NCBI GenBank assembly: GCA_049281195.1
Contig: JBAPRR010000098.1
Coordinates: forward strand, 1-15,331
Direction of reading: 5' to 3'
DNA: 15,331 bases
Origin: JBAPRR01 sp049281195
Lineage (GTDB): Bacteria > Actinomycetota > Acidimicrobiia > Acidimicrobiales > CAVXTF01
Shown here: positions 1-6,603 of the stretch, piece by piece
Layout of the letters: each line of letters opens with the position of its first letter
Numbering within the stretch: the first letter of the stretch is position 1
Translations under genes and position numbers: made by a program
Notes under the pieces: generated by a model
The model's input: only the letters and a program-made list of their open reading frames with translations
Told to the model about the DNA's origin: nothing
The model's database searches: none

Positions 1-127
1 GTACAAACATCCCCAACGGGTCGAGATCTTCACCTCTTTCCCGATGACAGCCTCGGGCAAGGTGCAGAAGAACCTGCTCCGTGACGAAGTGCTGGGTCCT
101 TCAGGTGTCTCAGACACAGGGGCGTGA
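1..127 (+). CDS. Acyl-CoA synthetase (ANL superfamily), C-terminal end only
   Basis: This is the last 41 codons of a gene that begins upstream of the window; the reading frame starts at base 2 and stops with TGA at 125-127. The peptide contains PMTASGKVQK, the conserved A10 motif of adenylate-forming enzymes (P-x-T-x-x-G-K-x-x-R/K). The lysine of that motif (codon 59-61) is the residue that contacts the adenylate during the first half-reaction in this family. The enzyme would activate a carboxylic acid to its CoA thioester with ATP. The stop lies only 3 bases before the GTG of the kinase gene at 131, so the two are probably co-transcribed. Substrate specificity cannot be judged because the binding pocket is outside the window. 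A non-CoA ANL enzyme is possible, but the fatty-acid-type context makes a CoA ligase more likely. Confidence 0.85.
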   Translation, partial: YKHPQRVEIFTSFPMTASGKVQKNLLRDEVLGPSGVSDTGA

Positions 128-130
128 TTT

Positions 131-1165
131 GTGGATCTCGATCTGAACGAGATCAATCCGCCCAAGCTCGAACGTTGGATGGATGAAGTCGGCCTGACGC
201 CCGGAGTGCTGAAGGTGACGGGCAAGCTTACCGGCGGCACCCAGAACATCATGATCGAGATCGAGAAGGGCGACACGGCGTACGTCCTACGACGACCGGG
301 GCTTCGAGAGAGCTCAAATCGGGACGAAACCATCCGGCGCGAAATTGCTGTTCTCACCGCCCTCGCTTCAACCCCGGTGCCACATCCCGAAGTCCTGGCA
401 TGGTGCCTGGACCCCACAGTCCTAGGCGCTGCGTTCTACCTGATGGAGAAGATCGACGGTTTCAACGTCTCCCTGGGTATCCCGGAGCCCCAGCGTTCCG
501 CTGCCGACATGCGACGTGCAATGGCCTACTCAGTGATCGACACCCTTGGCGCGTTGAGCAAGGTCGATCCATCGACGGTTCGTCTGGACAGATTCGGTCG
601 CGTCGACGGCTACGTCGAGCGGCAGGTTCCCCGATGGCGTCGTCAATTCGAGGCCTATTCGGAGCTTGCCGGCTATGACCCCTCAGAGCTTGCCGGAACA
701 GAGGTATTGGGCGACTGGTTGGAGCGGAACCAGCCCGCAAGCTACGTGCCGAGCCTCATCCACGGTGATTTTCATCTGGCCAACTTGCTGTTCGATCCCG
801 TCGAACCCTGTGTCTCAGCAGTAGTCGACTGGGAGCTTGCTACGACTGGAGACGCTCTCGTCGACCTCGGACTTCTCCTTGCAACATGGCCGGAGCCATC
901 CAACCCGGCGGCGGGCGTGCTGAATATCGATCAGATGGCATTTCCGCCGTCTTCGGAGCTGATCGATCGCTACGCAGACCGGTGTCCACGTGACCTAGGA
1001 GACCTCAAATGGTACGAGGTGTTGGCCTGTTACCGAATGGCCATCATCATCGAAGGGAGCTATGCGCGGGCCTGCGCGGGCGTCGGCGATGCAGAGGTCG
1101 GAATGCTCCTGCACACCAATGCCCGGCTGCTGTTGGAGCGGGCCCGTACCCGGGTCTCGTGTTGA
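131..1165 (+). CDS. Aminoglycoside-phosphotransferase-fold kinase (ACAD10/11-kinase-like)
   Basis: The 344-residue product belongs to the APH/choline-kinase-like phosphotransferases. The catalytic loop HGDFHLANLLFD is at residues 211-222, with D213 as the likely base and N218 as a metal ligand. The metal-binding aspartate is D233 in VVDWELATTGD. The N-lobe strand YVLRRPG (residues 51-57) has arginine where classical APH enzymes have the ATP lysine, as is common in the subfamily found beside acyl-CoA dehydrogenases. The start is GTG at 131, directly after the synthetase stop. It is unlikely to be an antibiotic-resistance enzyme. Known relatives linked to CoA metabolism are the kinase domains of ACAD10/ACAD11 and bacterial LvaA, which phosphorylate 4-hydroxyacyl-CoA. 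A hydroxyacyl-CoA substrate here is inference from family and neighbours. Confidence 0.85.
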   Translation: MDLDLNEINPPKLERWMDEVGLTPGVLKVTGKLTGGTQNIMIEIEKGDTAYVLRRPGLRESSNRDETIRREIAVLTALASTPVPHPEVLAWCLDPTVLGAAFYLMEKIDGFNVSLGIPEPQRSAADMRRAMAYSVIDTLGALSKVDPSTVRLDRFGRVDGYVERQVPRWRRQFEAYSELAGYDPSELAGTEVLGDWLERNQPASYVPSLIHGDFHLANLLFDPVEPCVSAVVDWELATTGDALVDLGLLLATWPEPSNPAAGVLNIDQMAFPPSSELIDRYADRCPRDLGDLKWYEVLACYRMAIIIEGSYARACAGVGDAEVGMLLHTNARLLLERARTRVSC

Positions 1166-1205
1166 ATCAGTGCCGGGGACCAGGACGTTCGTCGCCGCTA
1201 TCGAC

Positions 1206-1227
1206 ACTTACTGACAAGTAGGTAATA
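1206..1227 (+). promoter_or_regulatory. Candidate TetR operator, copy 1 (upstream of P450)
   Basis: The dyad core TTACTGACAAGTAGGTAA at 1208-1225 shares the exact left arm ACTTACTGAC with three other intergenic sites in the window. Its right arm matches the ideal inverse GTCAGTAA at 6 of 8 positions. It lies about 120 bp before the P450 ATG. Unlike the other three copies, no good -35/-10 pair sits just upstream of it; TCGACA (1201-1206) and TAATAC (1223-1228), 16 bp apart, would place the dyad inside a promoter instead. Binding by the TetR protein encoded at 2597-3208 is inferred. Confidence 0.6.
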
Positions 1228-1349
1228 CTGTTCACACTCGGCAGGCGCAGAATCGGTCCGCATCTCGCTCAGCTCCGGCCGGTCCGTTCACCGCAAGGAG
1301 TATCCAGCCGGCGCCAGGCGTCGGGGCTGGAGCTCGAGGGGGTACGTTC

Positions 1350-2561
1350 ATGAGTACAGACGAGGCCAAGACCTTCATGGAGAGTCTCGCTCAGTTCGAC
1401 CTGTACGACCCGGATCTCCAGGAGGATCCGTATCCGTTCTTCACCGAGATCCGGGAAACCTGTCCGGTCGCACGAGCCGAGACTTATGGGGGATTCTGGC
1501 TGGTGTCGCGGCGCGACGACGTCGAGTTCGTTCTCATGCACCCGGAAATGTTCTCGTCGACAGAGATGCTCATTCCTTTTTACGAGCACCCGGTCGGCCG
1601 CCAGATTCCCGTTGAGATCGATCCGCCGGAGCACACCCGGTACAGACGCGGCTTACAGCGGTTCTTCACGCCGGGAGACGCGAACCGGCTGTCACCGTTC
1701 ATCGAGGCGGAGTGCGACCGCCTCATCGATCCCATAGTGGCCGCAGGTGAGTGCGATTTCGTGAAAGATTTCGCGGTTCCACTTCCGACCGGCATCTTCC
1801 TTCACCTCTTCGACCTGCCTGCAGACCAACTCCCGGCCTTCATGGCGTACAAGGACGCCATGTTGCACGGTGGCTTGTCCAACGATGAATCGATGCACCA
1901 GCAGCTTGTAGAGGGAAAGAACGAGGTCGCCGGAGCCTTTGACGCGGTCCTCGAGAAGCGTCGCTCTGAGGGCTGTCGCGGTGACGACATAGTGAGCAAG
2001 GTGGCGCGCCTCGGAGAAGGCGACGATCCGTGGACGGACGAAGAGATCATCAGGTCACTTCTGACGCTGATGCTGGGAAGTCTCGATACGACGACTTCCG
2101 CACTGGGGCTCACCTTCGCCTACCTTGCGGAGAATCCGAGCCAACGCGACCTGCTGGTTGCCGAGCCGGAATTGATTCCCTCCGCTGTGGAGGAGCTTCT
2201 GCGCTATGAGTCCGTGCCGTACATCGCCCGGAAGGTTGTCGAGCCGTGCGAGCTCGGCGGTGTGAATCTCGAGCCTGGCGACATGGTGCAACTTCTCTTC
2301 GGCGCAGCGGGGAGGGATCCGCGGGCCTTTGAGAATCCGGACGAAGTGCAGTTCGATCGGGCAAACCCACACCAGCTGACCTTTGGGATGGGGCCACACC
2401 GTTGCCTGGGGATCCATCAGGCCAGAGCAACGCTGCGGATTGCGCTATCGAAATGGCACGCCCGGATTCCGCGTTACTCGGTGGCGCCGGGGACACAGGT
2501 CACCAGGCGCCTGACCCATGTCCGGGGCGTGGACAATTTTAAGGTTGCCGTCGAAGCGTAA
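1350..2561 (+). CDS. Cytochrome P450 monooxygenase
   Basis: The 403-residue soluble product has the usual length of a bacterial class I P450. The haem-binding loop FGMGPHRCLGIHQAR carries the proximal ligand C352. The K-helix E-x-x-R is E282-L-L-R285. The I-helix oxygen-activation segment is GSLDTT with D246, T247 and T248; the usual A-G pair is replaced by G-S. A strong ribosome-binding site, GAGGGGG (1336-1342), lies 7 bases before the ATG. It would hydroxylate an unactivated carbon of the pathway substrate using electrons from a ferredoxin and reductase, neither of which is encoded in the window. The gene stands alone between operator copy 1 and the convergent regulator gene. CYP family and substrate are not assignable by eye. 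Confidence 0.95.
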   Translation: MSTDEAKTFMESLAQFDLYDPDLQEDPYPFFTEIRETCPVARAETYGGFWLVSRRDDVEFVLMHPEMFSSTEMLIPFYEHPVGRQIPVEIDPPEHTRYRRGLQRFFTPGDANRLSPFIEAECDRLIDPIVAAGECDFVKDFAVPLPTGIFLHLFDLPADQLPAFMAYKDAMLHGGLSNDESMHQQLVEGKNEVAGAFDAVLEKRRSEGCRGDDIVSKVARLGEGDDPWTDEEIIRSLLTLMLGSLDTTTSALGLTFAYLAENPSQRDLLVAEPELIPSAVEELLRYESVPYIARKVVEPCELGGVNLEPGDMVQLLFGAAGRDPRAFENPDEVQFDRANPHQLTFGMGPHRCLGIHQARATLRIALSKWHARIPRYSVAPGTQVTRRLTHVRGVDNFKVAVEA

Positions 2562-2596
2562 CAACCGCCCGGTCGGTTCCGGCGGGATGGGGAACC

Positions 2597-3208
2597 TCAG
2601 CGAATGTAGCCGGCCTCCAGAAGTGCGACGCTTGCGTCGGCCAGGTCGGTCGGCGAAATATCGTGACGATCCGCGTCGTACCACCGGTAGATCCAGTTCC
2701 CGGCCCCGAGCAGGATCGCTACAGCGAGTCGGGTATTCGTGTCCGCAAAGACGCCCTCACGGATGCCTTCTTCGTAAAGCTCAGAAAAAATAGCGGTGAA
2801 CTCCCTCCTCATCTGGCGAACCCGCTTAAGCGTCTTCGGGGAAAGATCGCTGTCGAAGTCATAGACAACCGCTGCGAGCGATGCATTCTCGGCAACCCAC
2901 AGAATGTGGTTGTGAAGAAGCTCCCGGAATCGATCGGCTACGGGTAGATCCTTTGCCGCGATCGCCTTCGACGTAGCCAGGTTGGTGCTGACGGCTTCAG
3001 TGTTGATCTCCTCGAGGATGTCCTGCTTGCTCTTGAAGTGGTAATAGAGCGCGGCGTGGGTGACCCCGAAGCGCGCGGCGATGTCCTGCATGCGGGTTTT
3101 CTCGTAACCACGCTCGCAGAAAAGATCCGCCGCCTCGCGAAGCACCTCGCCGTGAGTCACGGGTATCGGACCATTGGTTCGCCGAGGAGACACCTTCGTC
3201 TTCGCCAT
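2597..3208 (-). CDS. TetR/AcrR-family transcriptional regulator
   Basis: The 203-residue product has an N-terminal TetR DNA-binding domain at about residues 18-65. It includes LREAADLFCERGYEKTRM, the recognition helix region GVTHAALYYHFKSKQDIL and the hallmark YYHFKSK. The remaining 135 residues form the helical ligand-binding and dimer domain, ending in a WYDADRHDISPTDLAD segment. That segment resembles the C-terminal domains of KstR2-like regulators, which sense CoA-ester intermediates. The gene is transcribed away from the crotonase operon, and the 210-bp divergent gap holds operator copy 2. TetR proteins usually bind short dyads and repress neighbouring genes, often including their own, so this is the best candidate for reading all four dyads. 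The effector is unknown; an acyl-CoA of the pathway is a reasonable guess. Its 3' end converges on the P450 gene with 35 bp between the stop codons. Confidence 0.93.
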   Translation of the reverse strand: MAKTKVSPRRTNGPIPVTHGEVLREAADLFCERGYEKTRMQDIAARFGVTHAALYYHFKSKQDILEEINTEAVSTNLATSKAIAAKDLPVADRFRELLHNHILWVAENASLAAVVYDFDSDLSPKTLKRVRQMRREFTAIFSELYEEGIREGVFADTNTRLAVAILLGAGNWIYRWYDADRHDISPTDLADASVALLEAGYIR

Positions 3209-3299
3209 TTAGATCTCGCTTTTCAATGTCAGAGCGCTACTCGGCTTGCCGGACCGGAGTCCACCGACGCGCCAGCGGAACTGATACCGATGGGGCACC

Positions 3300-3326
3300 T
3301 TGACTTTGCTCTAGATGTAGTGTACT
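3300..3326 (+). promoter_or_regulatory. Candidate promoter for the crotonase operon
   Basis: A TTGACT -35 (3300-3305) and a weak TGTACT -10 (3321-3326) are 15 bp apart. The spacer is short, but the geometry relative to the adjoining dyad (-35 begins 30 bp before TTACTGAC, -10 ends 3 bp before it) matches the better promoters at 8758 and 14206. A TATATA at 3385-3390 could be a second, downstream -10, but no convincing -35 accompanies it. Confidence 0.4.
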
Positions 3327-3347
3327 CACTTACTGACGTGATGGTAA
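3319..3347 (-). promoter_or_regulatory. Candidate promoter of the TetR gene
   Basis: Read on the minus strand, TTACCA (3342-3347) and TACACT (3319-3324) are spaced by 17 bp and match the -35 hexamer at 4 of 6 positions and the actinobacterial TANNNT -10. The dyad at 3330-3347 would cover the -35 and most of the spacer, which fits autorepression. It implies a leader of roughly 105 nt before the regulator ATG. Confidence 0.35.
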
Positions 3348-3349
3348 GT
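3328..3349 (+). promoter_or_regulatory. Candidate TetR operator, copy 2 (divergent regulator/crotonase region)
   Basis: The core TTACTGACGTGATGGTAA (3330-3347) has the invariant left arm. The outermost six bases on each side, ACTTAC and GTAAGT, are perfectly inverted across a 10-bp centre. It lies between the divergent start codons of the regulator and the crotonase and overlaps candidate promoters on both strands. This is the classic position for an autoregulatory TetR operator. Confidence 0.65.
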
Positions 3350-3418
3350 AGCCCCACGAGGCTGAAGACGCTTGGAGCACAGTGTATATAGCGGAAGAAA
3401 CGCAGCTGGGAATGGCGT

Positions 3419-4255
3419 TTGGCGAGCGCCGAGGCCCATCAGATTGCCGGCGCTGCGGTAACCGAGCCGATGACTGACGCCTTCAGTAGCTTCCGCTGGC
3501 GGCAGGACGGTGGCATTGCGATCGTCGAGATTCATCGCCCGCCGGTGAATGCCGTGACCCAGGAGTCCTACAAGGAACTTCGGGAGTTCTTCTGCGACCC
3601 TGACCGCCACGGCATCAGCGCTCACGCCCTCGTCCTCACAGGGAGCGGAAAGCATTTCTGCGCCGGCAACGACCTCTCCGAATTCGAGACGCTGTCCAGC
3701 CAGGTCTCCCGCATCAACAGTTTCCATGCCCGCGAAGCTTTTGCCGCCATCTACAACTGTCCTATACCCGTTGTCGGTGCCGTGCACGGAGCGGCTCTGG
3801 GAGCCGGTCTGGTGATCGCCTCCTGCTGCGACATCCTCGTAGCAGCCGACGACGCCTTCTTCGGACTTCCGGAGCTCAGCGTGGGTGTAGCGGGAGGAGC
3901 GAAGCATCTGGCCAGGATGGTTCCGCAGAACATGGTGCGGCGAATGTTCTTCAGTGCTGAGCGAATCGACGCCGCGACCATGCTCGCCTTTGGAGGGGTA
4001 TCCGAAGTGGTACCCCCTGATGCACTGCTCCCTACGGCTACCAGACTTGCCACGAAAATCGCCGGTCACAGTCCCGCCGCCCTGCGGATGACGAAACGGG
4101 TCCTGAACGACATTGAATACTTGGACCTTCTTCGCGGATACGAGCTCGAACAAGCGGTTACAGACCGGCTTGCCGACCATCCCGACTCGAAGGAAGCCGT
4201 CAACGCGTTCAGGCAAAAGCGTCCGGCCAACTACGAAACGCCATCCGGGCCATGA
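3419..4255 (+). CDS. Enoyl-CoA hydratase/isomerase (crotonase) family protein
   Basis: The product is 278 residues from the TTG at 3419, which has GGGA 7 bases upstream. The ATG at 3470 (residue 18) would give a more typical crotonase N-terminus of 261 residues but has a poorer ribosome-binding site. Family marks are the oxyanion-hole segment HFCAGNDL (residues 79-86), the CoA-binding glycine segment GAALGAG (124-130) and the helix ending in FGLPELSVG (148-156). The second catalytic glutamate of hydratases is kept as E152. The position of the first (rat mitochondrial E144) aligns to V132, so a plain two-glutamate hydration is doubtful. Isomerisation, retro-Claisen cleavage or another crotonase reaction is possible. 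The gene is first in a tight operon; its TGA overlaps the next ATG. Confidence 0.9.
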   Translation: MASAEAHQIAGAAVTEPMTDAFSSFRWRQDGGIAIVEIHRPPVNAVTQESYKELREFFCDPDRHGISAHALVLTGSGKHFCAGNDLSEFETLSSQVSRINSFHAREAFAAIYNCPIPVVGAVHGAALGAGLVIASCCDILVAADDAFFGLPELSVGVAGGAKHLARMVPQNMVRRMFFSAERIDAATMLAFGGVSEVVPPDALLPTATRLATKIAGHSPAALRMTKRVLNDIEYLDLLRGYELEQAVTDRLADHPDSKEAVNAFRQKRPANYETPSGP

Positions 4256-5406
4256 TCGATCTCGGCACCTACCGGGATGAAGCCAGAAAATGGCTGACGG
4301 AACATCAGTTTCCCGAGAATGATCAATACGGAGACTTTGGCACACAACGATCCTGGCAGCGTGATCTCTTCGAGGCTGGCTGGCTGGGTATCAACTGGCC
4401 GACCTCATTCGGAGGCCAGGGCCTTTCGGTCGCGCACCACCTCGCCTTCGCCGAGGAACTTGTCCGATCGGGGGCACCTCAGCCAGTCGGCACCATCGGC
4501 CTCGAGGTAGTCGGTCCGACCATCCTCGAGTTCGGCACAGACGAGCAGAAGCACCACTTCCTGCCCAAGGTGCTGAGCGGTGAGCAGATTTGGTGCCAGG
4601 GATTCTCCGAGCCTGACGCCGGATCCGATCTGGCGTCGCTTCGCACGCGAGCCAGGCATGACGGAACGAATTTCATCGTCACGGGACAGAAGGTATGGAC
4701 GAGCTGGGCGTCAGAGGCCGACATGTGCGCGCTTCTGGTTCGGACGGCAGCGGGTGTCGACGCGGCAAGGAAGCATGACGGATTGTCCTACTTGCTCGTG
4801 GACATGACCCTTCCCGGCATCACGATCCGCCCCCTGCGGCAAATGACCGGGGACGAGGGCTTCTCTGAGGTGTTCTTCGATGACGTCGTCGTACCGGAAA
4901 CGGAGCTCCTCGGCGAACCCGGAAAAGGCTGGACCTACGCGCTGCATACCCTGTCGTCAGAGCGGAGCATCTACGTCATTCGATGTCGAATCGAGTACGA
5001 GACCGCCTTCGCGGAATTCCTTCGACAAGTCGACGAGGAGGGCTCAGGGTCGAAGGTCGCGGCGCTCGCGGCAGAAGAGTTGGGCGAGACAGCTGTGGCC
5101 CTTCGAGCCTTACGGGCCCAAACTGAAGCGACCGCTGAGCGCGTGGTGGAGGTACACGGCCCGTCACCTGAGGACTCCTTGGACAAGTTGCTTCTGGCGA
5201 ATGTCGATCAGACGATGTTCTCTAACTTTCAGCGGCTGCTCGGTGCGGCCCGATCGGTACAGTCAGGCTCGACCTTTGGCATTCCACGAGGACGACTCGT
5301 ACACGGTTATCTCTATTCTCGGGCCGGCTCGATCTATGGCGGGACGAGCCAGGTCCAGCGCAACATTGTCGCCCAGCGGCTGTTGGGCCTTCCGCGAACG
5401 TTCTGA
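4252..5406 (+). CDS. Acyl-CoA dehydrogenase, catalytic-type subunit (FadE family)
   Basis: The 384-residue flavoprotein oxidises an acyl-CoA at C-alpha/C-beta. The FAD/substrate segment QGFSEPDAGSDLASL is at residues 116-130 and GQKVWTSWA at 145-153. The C-terminal IYGGTSQVQRN (361-371) contacts the flavin. The residue equal to the catalytic Glu376 of medium-chain dehydrogenase is G363. A glutamate instead sits in LSSERS (E237), where isovaleryl-CoA dehydrogenase and the actinobacterial ChsE4/FadE26 type carry their base. ATG at 4252 overlaps the crotonase stop (ATGA), and its own TGA overlaps the next ATG (TGATG), indicating translational coupling. With the following gene it most likely forms an alpha2-beta2 enzyme like those used on steroid side chains in mycobacteria. 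Electron-transfer flavoprotein genes are not in the window. Confidence 0.93.
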   Translation: MIDLGTYRDEARKWLTEHQFPENDQYGDFGTQRSWQRDLFEAGWLGINWPTSFGGQGLSVAHHLAFAEELVRSGAPQPVGTIGLEVVGPTILEFGTDEQKHHFLPKVLSGEQIWCQGFSEPDAGSDLASLRTRARHDGTNFIVTGQKVWTSWASEADMCALLVRTAAGVDAARKHDGLSYLLVDMTLPGITIRPLRQMTGDEGFSEVFFDDVVVPETELLGEPGKGWTYALHTLSSERSIYVIRCRIEYETAFAEFLRQVDEEGSGSKVAALAAEELGETAVALRALRAQTEATAERVVEVHGPSPEDSLDKLLLANVDQTMFSNFQRLLGAARSVQSGSTFGIPRGRLVHGYLYSRAGSIYGGTSQVQRNIVAQRLLGLPRTF

Positions 5407-6563
5407 TGCTCGCACTCACCTGCTCCCCGCCGGAACTGTCGGCTGACCTTGAGGCGTCGGTGCGCAGTTTCCTGGCACACGAGCAGGAAAAGACGGCCGT
5501 CGACGCAGTACCCGGCGATCCACCGGGCAGCTGGGGGGACTTCGGGCGACAAGGGTGGTTCAAGCTGCTCCTCGATGAGGAGCGTGGAGGGCTCGGCTTA
5601 TCGCTTCGCCAGGTCGGCCACCTCTTTTTCCCCACCGGTGCTTCCCTAGTCGCCGGTCCTTTGGCGGATAACGTGATCGCCCTCCCACTTCTTTGCAATG
5701 AACTGGGCACTGACCGGCCCGAGGTTCTCGCTGAAGCGCTGGAGGGAGAGGGGCGGATCGCCTTTGCTGATCACGCTGTCGAATGCATCAAATCCCTTCG
5801 AAGACCAGCGCCGACCATCGACCATGACTGGATCAAAGGAACGCTTTCTGTCGTTGCCGGTGCACCGACGGCCGATGCGATCGTCGTGGTCGCTCGATCG
5901 GCATCCGGCCCGGCCATCTGCGTTTTGAACACGCACATAGAGGGGGTGACGATCGAGCCGGTGGATGCCGTTGACGAGACGACTGCATACGGCGACGTTG
6001 TCCTCGACACCCCGATCAACCGCGGCGACTGTGTGATGGAAGGATCAGCGGCGGCGAGCTACCTGGACCGGGTACGCCCGAGCCTCGTAGCAGTGGCGAG
6101 CTGCGAACTGTCGGGCATCGCTGAACATCTGAGTGAGATGGCGCTCGACTACGCCCGCACACGCCAGCAGTTCTCCCGGACAATCGGCTCGTTCCAAGTG
6201 ATCCAGCACATCCTCGCCGACATGAGTGTCGGGGTCACGTCGCTCCGGAACCTGTGCATTTCAAGTCTTGATGAGATGGTCGGAGCGGAGATCCCCTGGC
6301 GGGTGTCCGCGACCATGAAGTCGTACGCGTCCAGAACAGCTCAGCAGGTCGCTGAACAGACGCTGCAGATCCACGGTGGAGTCGGATTCACCGAGCAGCT
6401 TCCTTTGCACCGCTATTTGAAGCGTGTCCTCACACTGGTCGGCTACTACGGCGACAGCAAGGAACTGAATACCCACATCGGGCGATCACTGCTCGGCACA
6501 GAGCACGCGTCGAGTCCCTGGGACAGCGATTACGGCGTGAAGGGCAGCGGGGATCCCGATTGA
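5406..6563 (+). CDS. Acyl-CoA dehydrogenase, partner subunit (FadE family)
   Basis: The 385-residue product has the acyl-CoA dehydrogenase C-terminal domain, with YARTRQQFSRTIGSFQ at residues 249-264 and the FAD-binding LQIHGGVGFTEQLPLHRYLKR region from 320. The N-terminal half is divergent and lacks the usual flavin-contacting E-x-x-x-G-S-D segment. No glutamate is present at either known catalytic position: the helix before the C-terminal domain reads RPSLVAVASCELSG, and the C-terminal end has no YEGT motif. This is the pattern of the non-catalytic partner (FadE27/FadE29-like) in heteromeric actinobacterial dehydrogenases. Start ATG 5406 overlaps the previous TGA, matching one-to-one synthesis. 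The ADH gene follows after 40 bp. A stand-alone dehydrogenase function is unlikely. Confidence 0.92.
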   Translation: MLALTCSPPELSADLEASVRSFLAHEQEKTAVDAVPGDPPGSWGDFGRQGWFKLLLDEERGGLGLSLRQVGHLFFPTGASLVAGPLADNVIALPLLCNELGTDRPEVLAEALEGEGRIAFADHAVECIKSLRRPAPTIDHDWIKGTLSVVAGAPTADAIVVVARSASGPAICVLNTHIEGVTIEPVDAVDETTAYGDVVLDTPINRGDCVMEGSAAASYLDRVRPSLVAVASCELSGIAEHLSEMALDYARTRQQFSRTIGSFQVIQHILADMSVGVTSLRNLCISSLDEMVGAEIPWRVSATMKSYASRTAQQVAEQTLQIHGGVGFTEQLPLHRYLKRVLTLVGYYGDSKELNTHIGRSLLGTEHASSPWDSDYGVKGSGDPD

Positions 6564-6603
6564 AGCGGAGTTGCATGAGCGCTAGGACAAAGGGGATCGG
6601 ACT

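Noticed and set aside
131..1165. Reading the APH-fold kinase as an aminoglycoside resistance gene.
   Set aside because: It lies 3 bp after an acyl-CoA synthetase in a catabolic cluster and has the LRRPG N-lobe form typical of CoA-metabolism-associated members.
2563..2585. Possible bidirectional terminator between the convergent P450 and TetR genes (AACCG/CGGTT or CCGCC/GGCGG stems).
   Set aside because: The two 5-bp stems are mutually exclusive, and neither is followed by a T tract on either strand; in GC-rich DNA such stems are common by chance.
3326..4345. 339-codon minus-strand open frame opposite the crotonase.
   Set aside because: It is antisense to a well-supported crotonase, shows no family motif, and ends inside the operator region.
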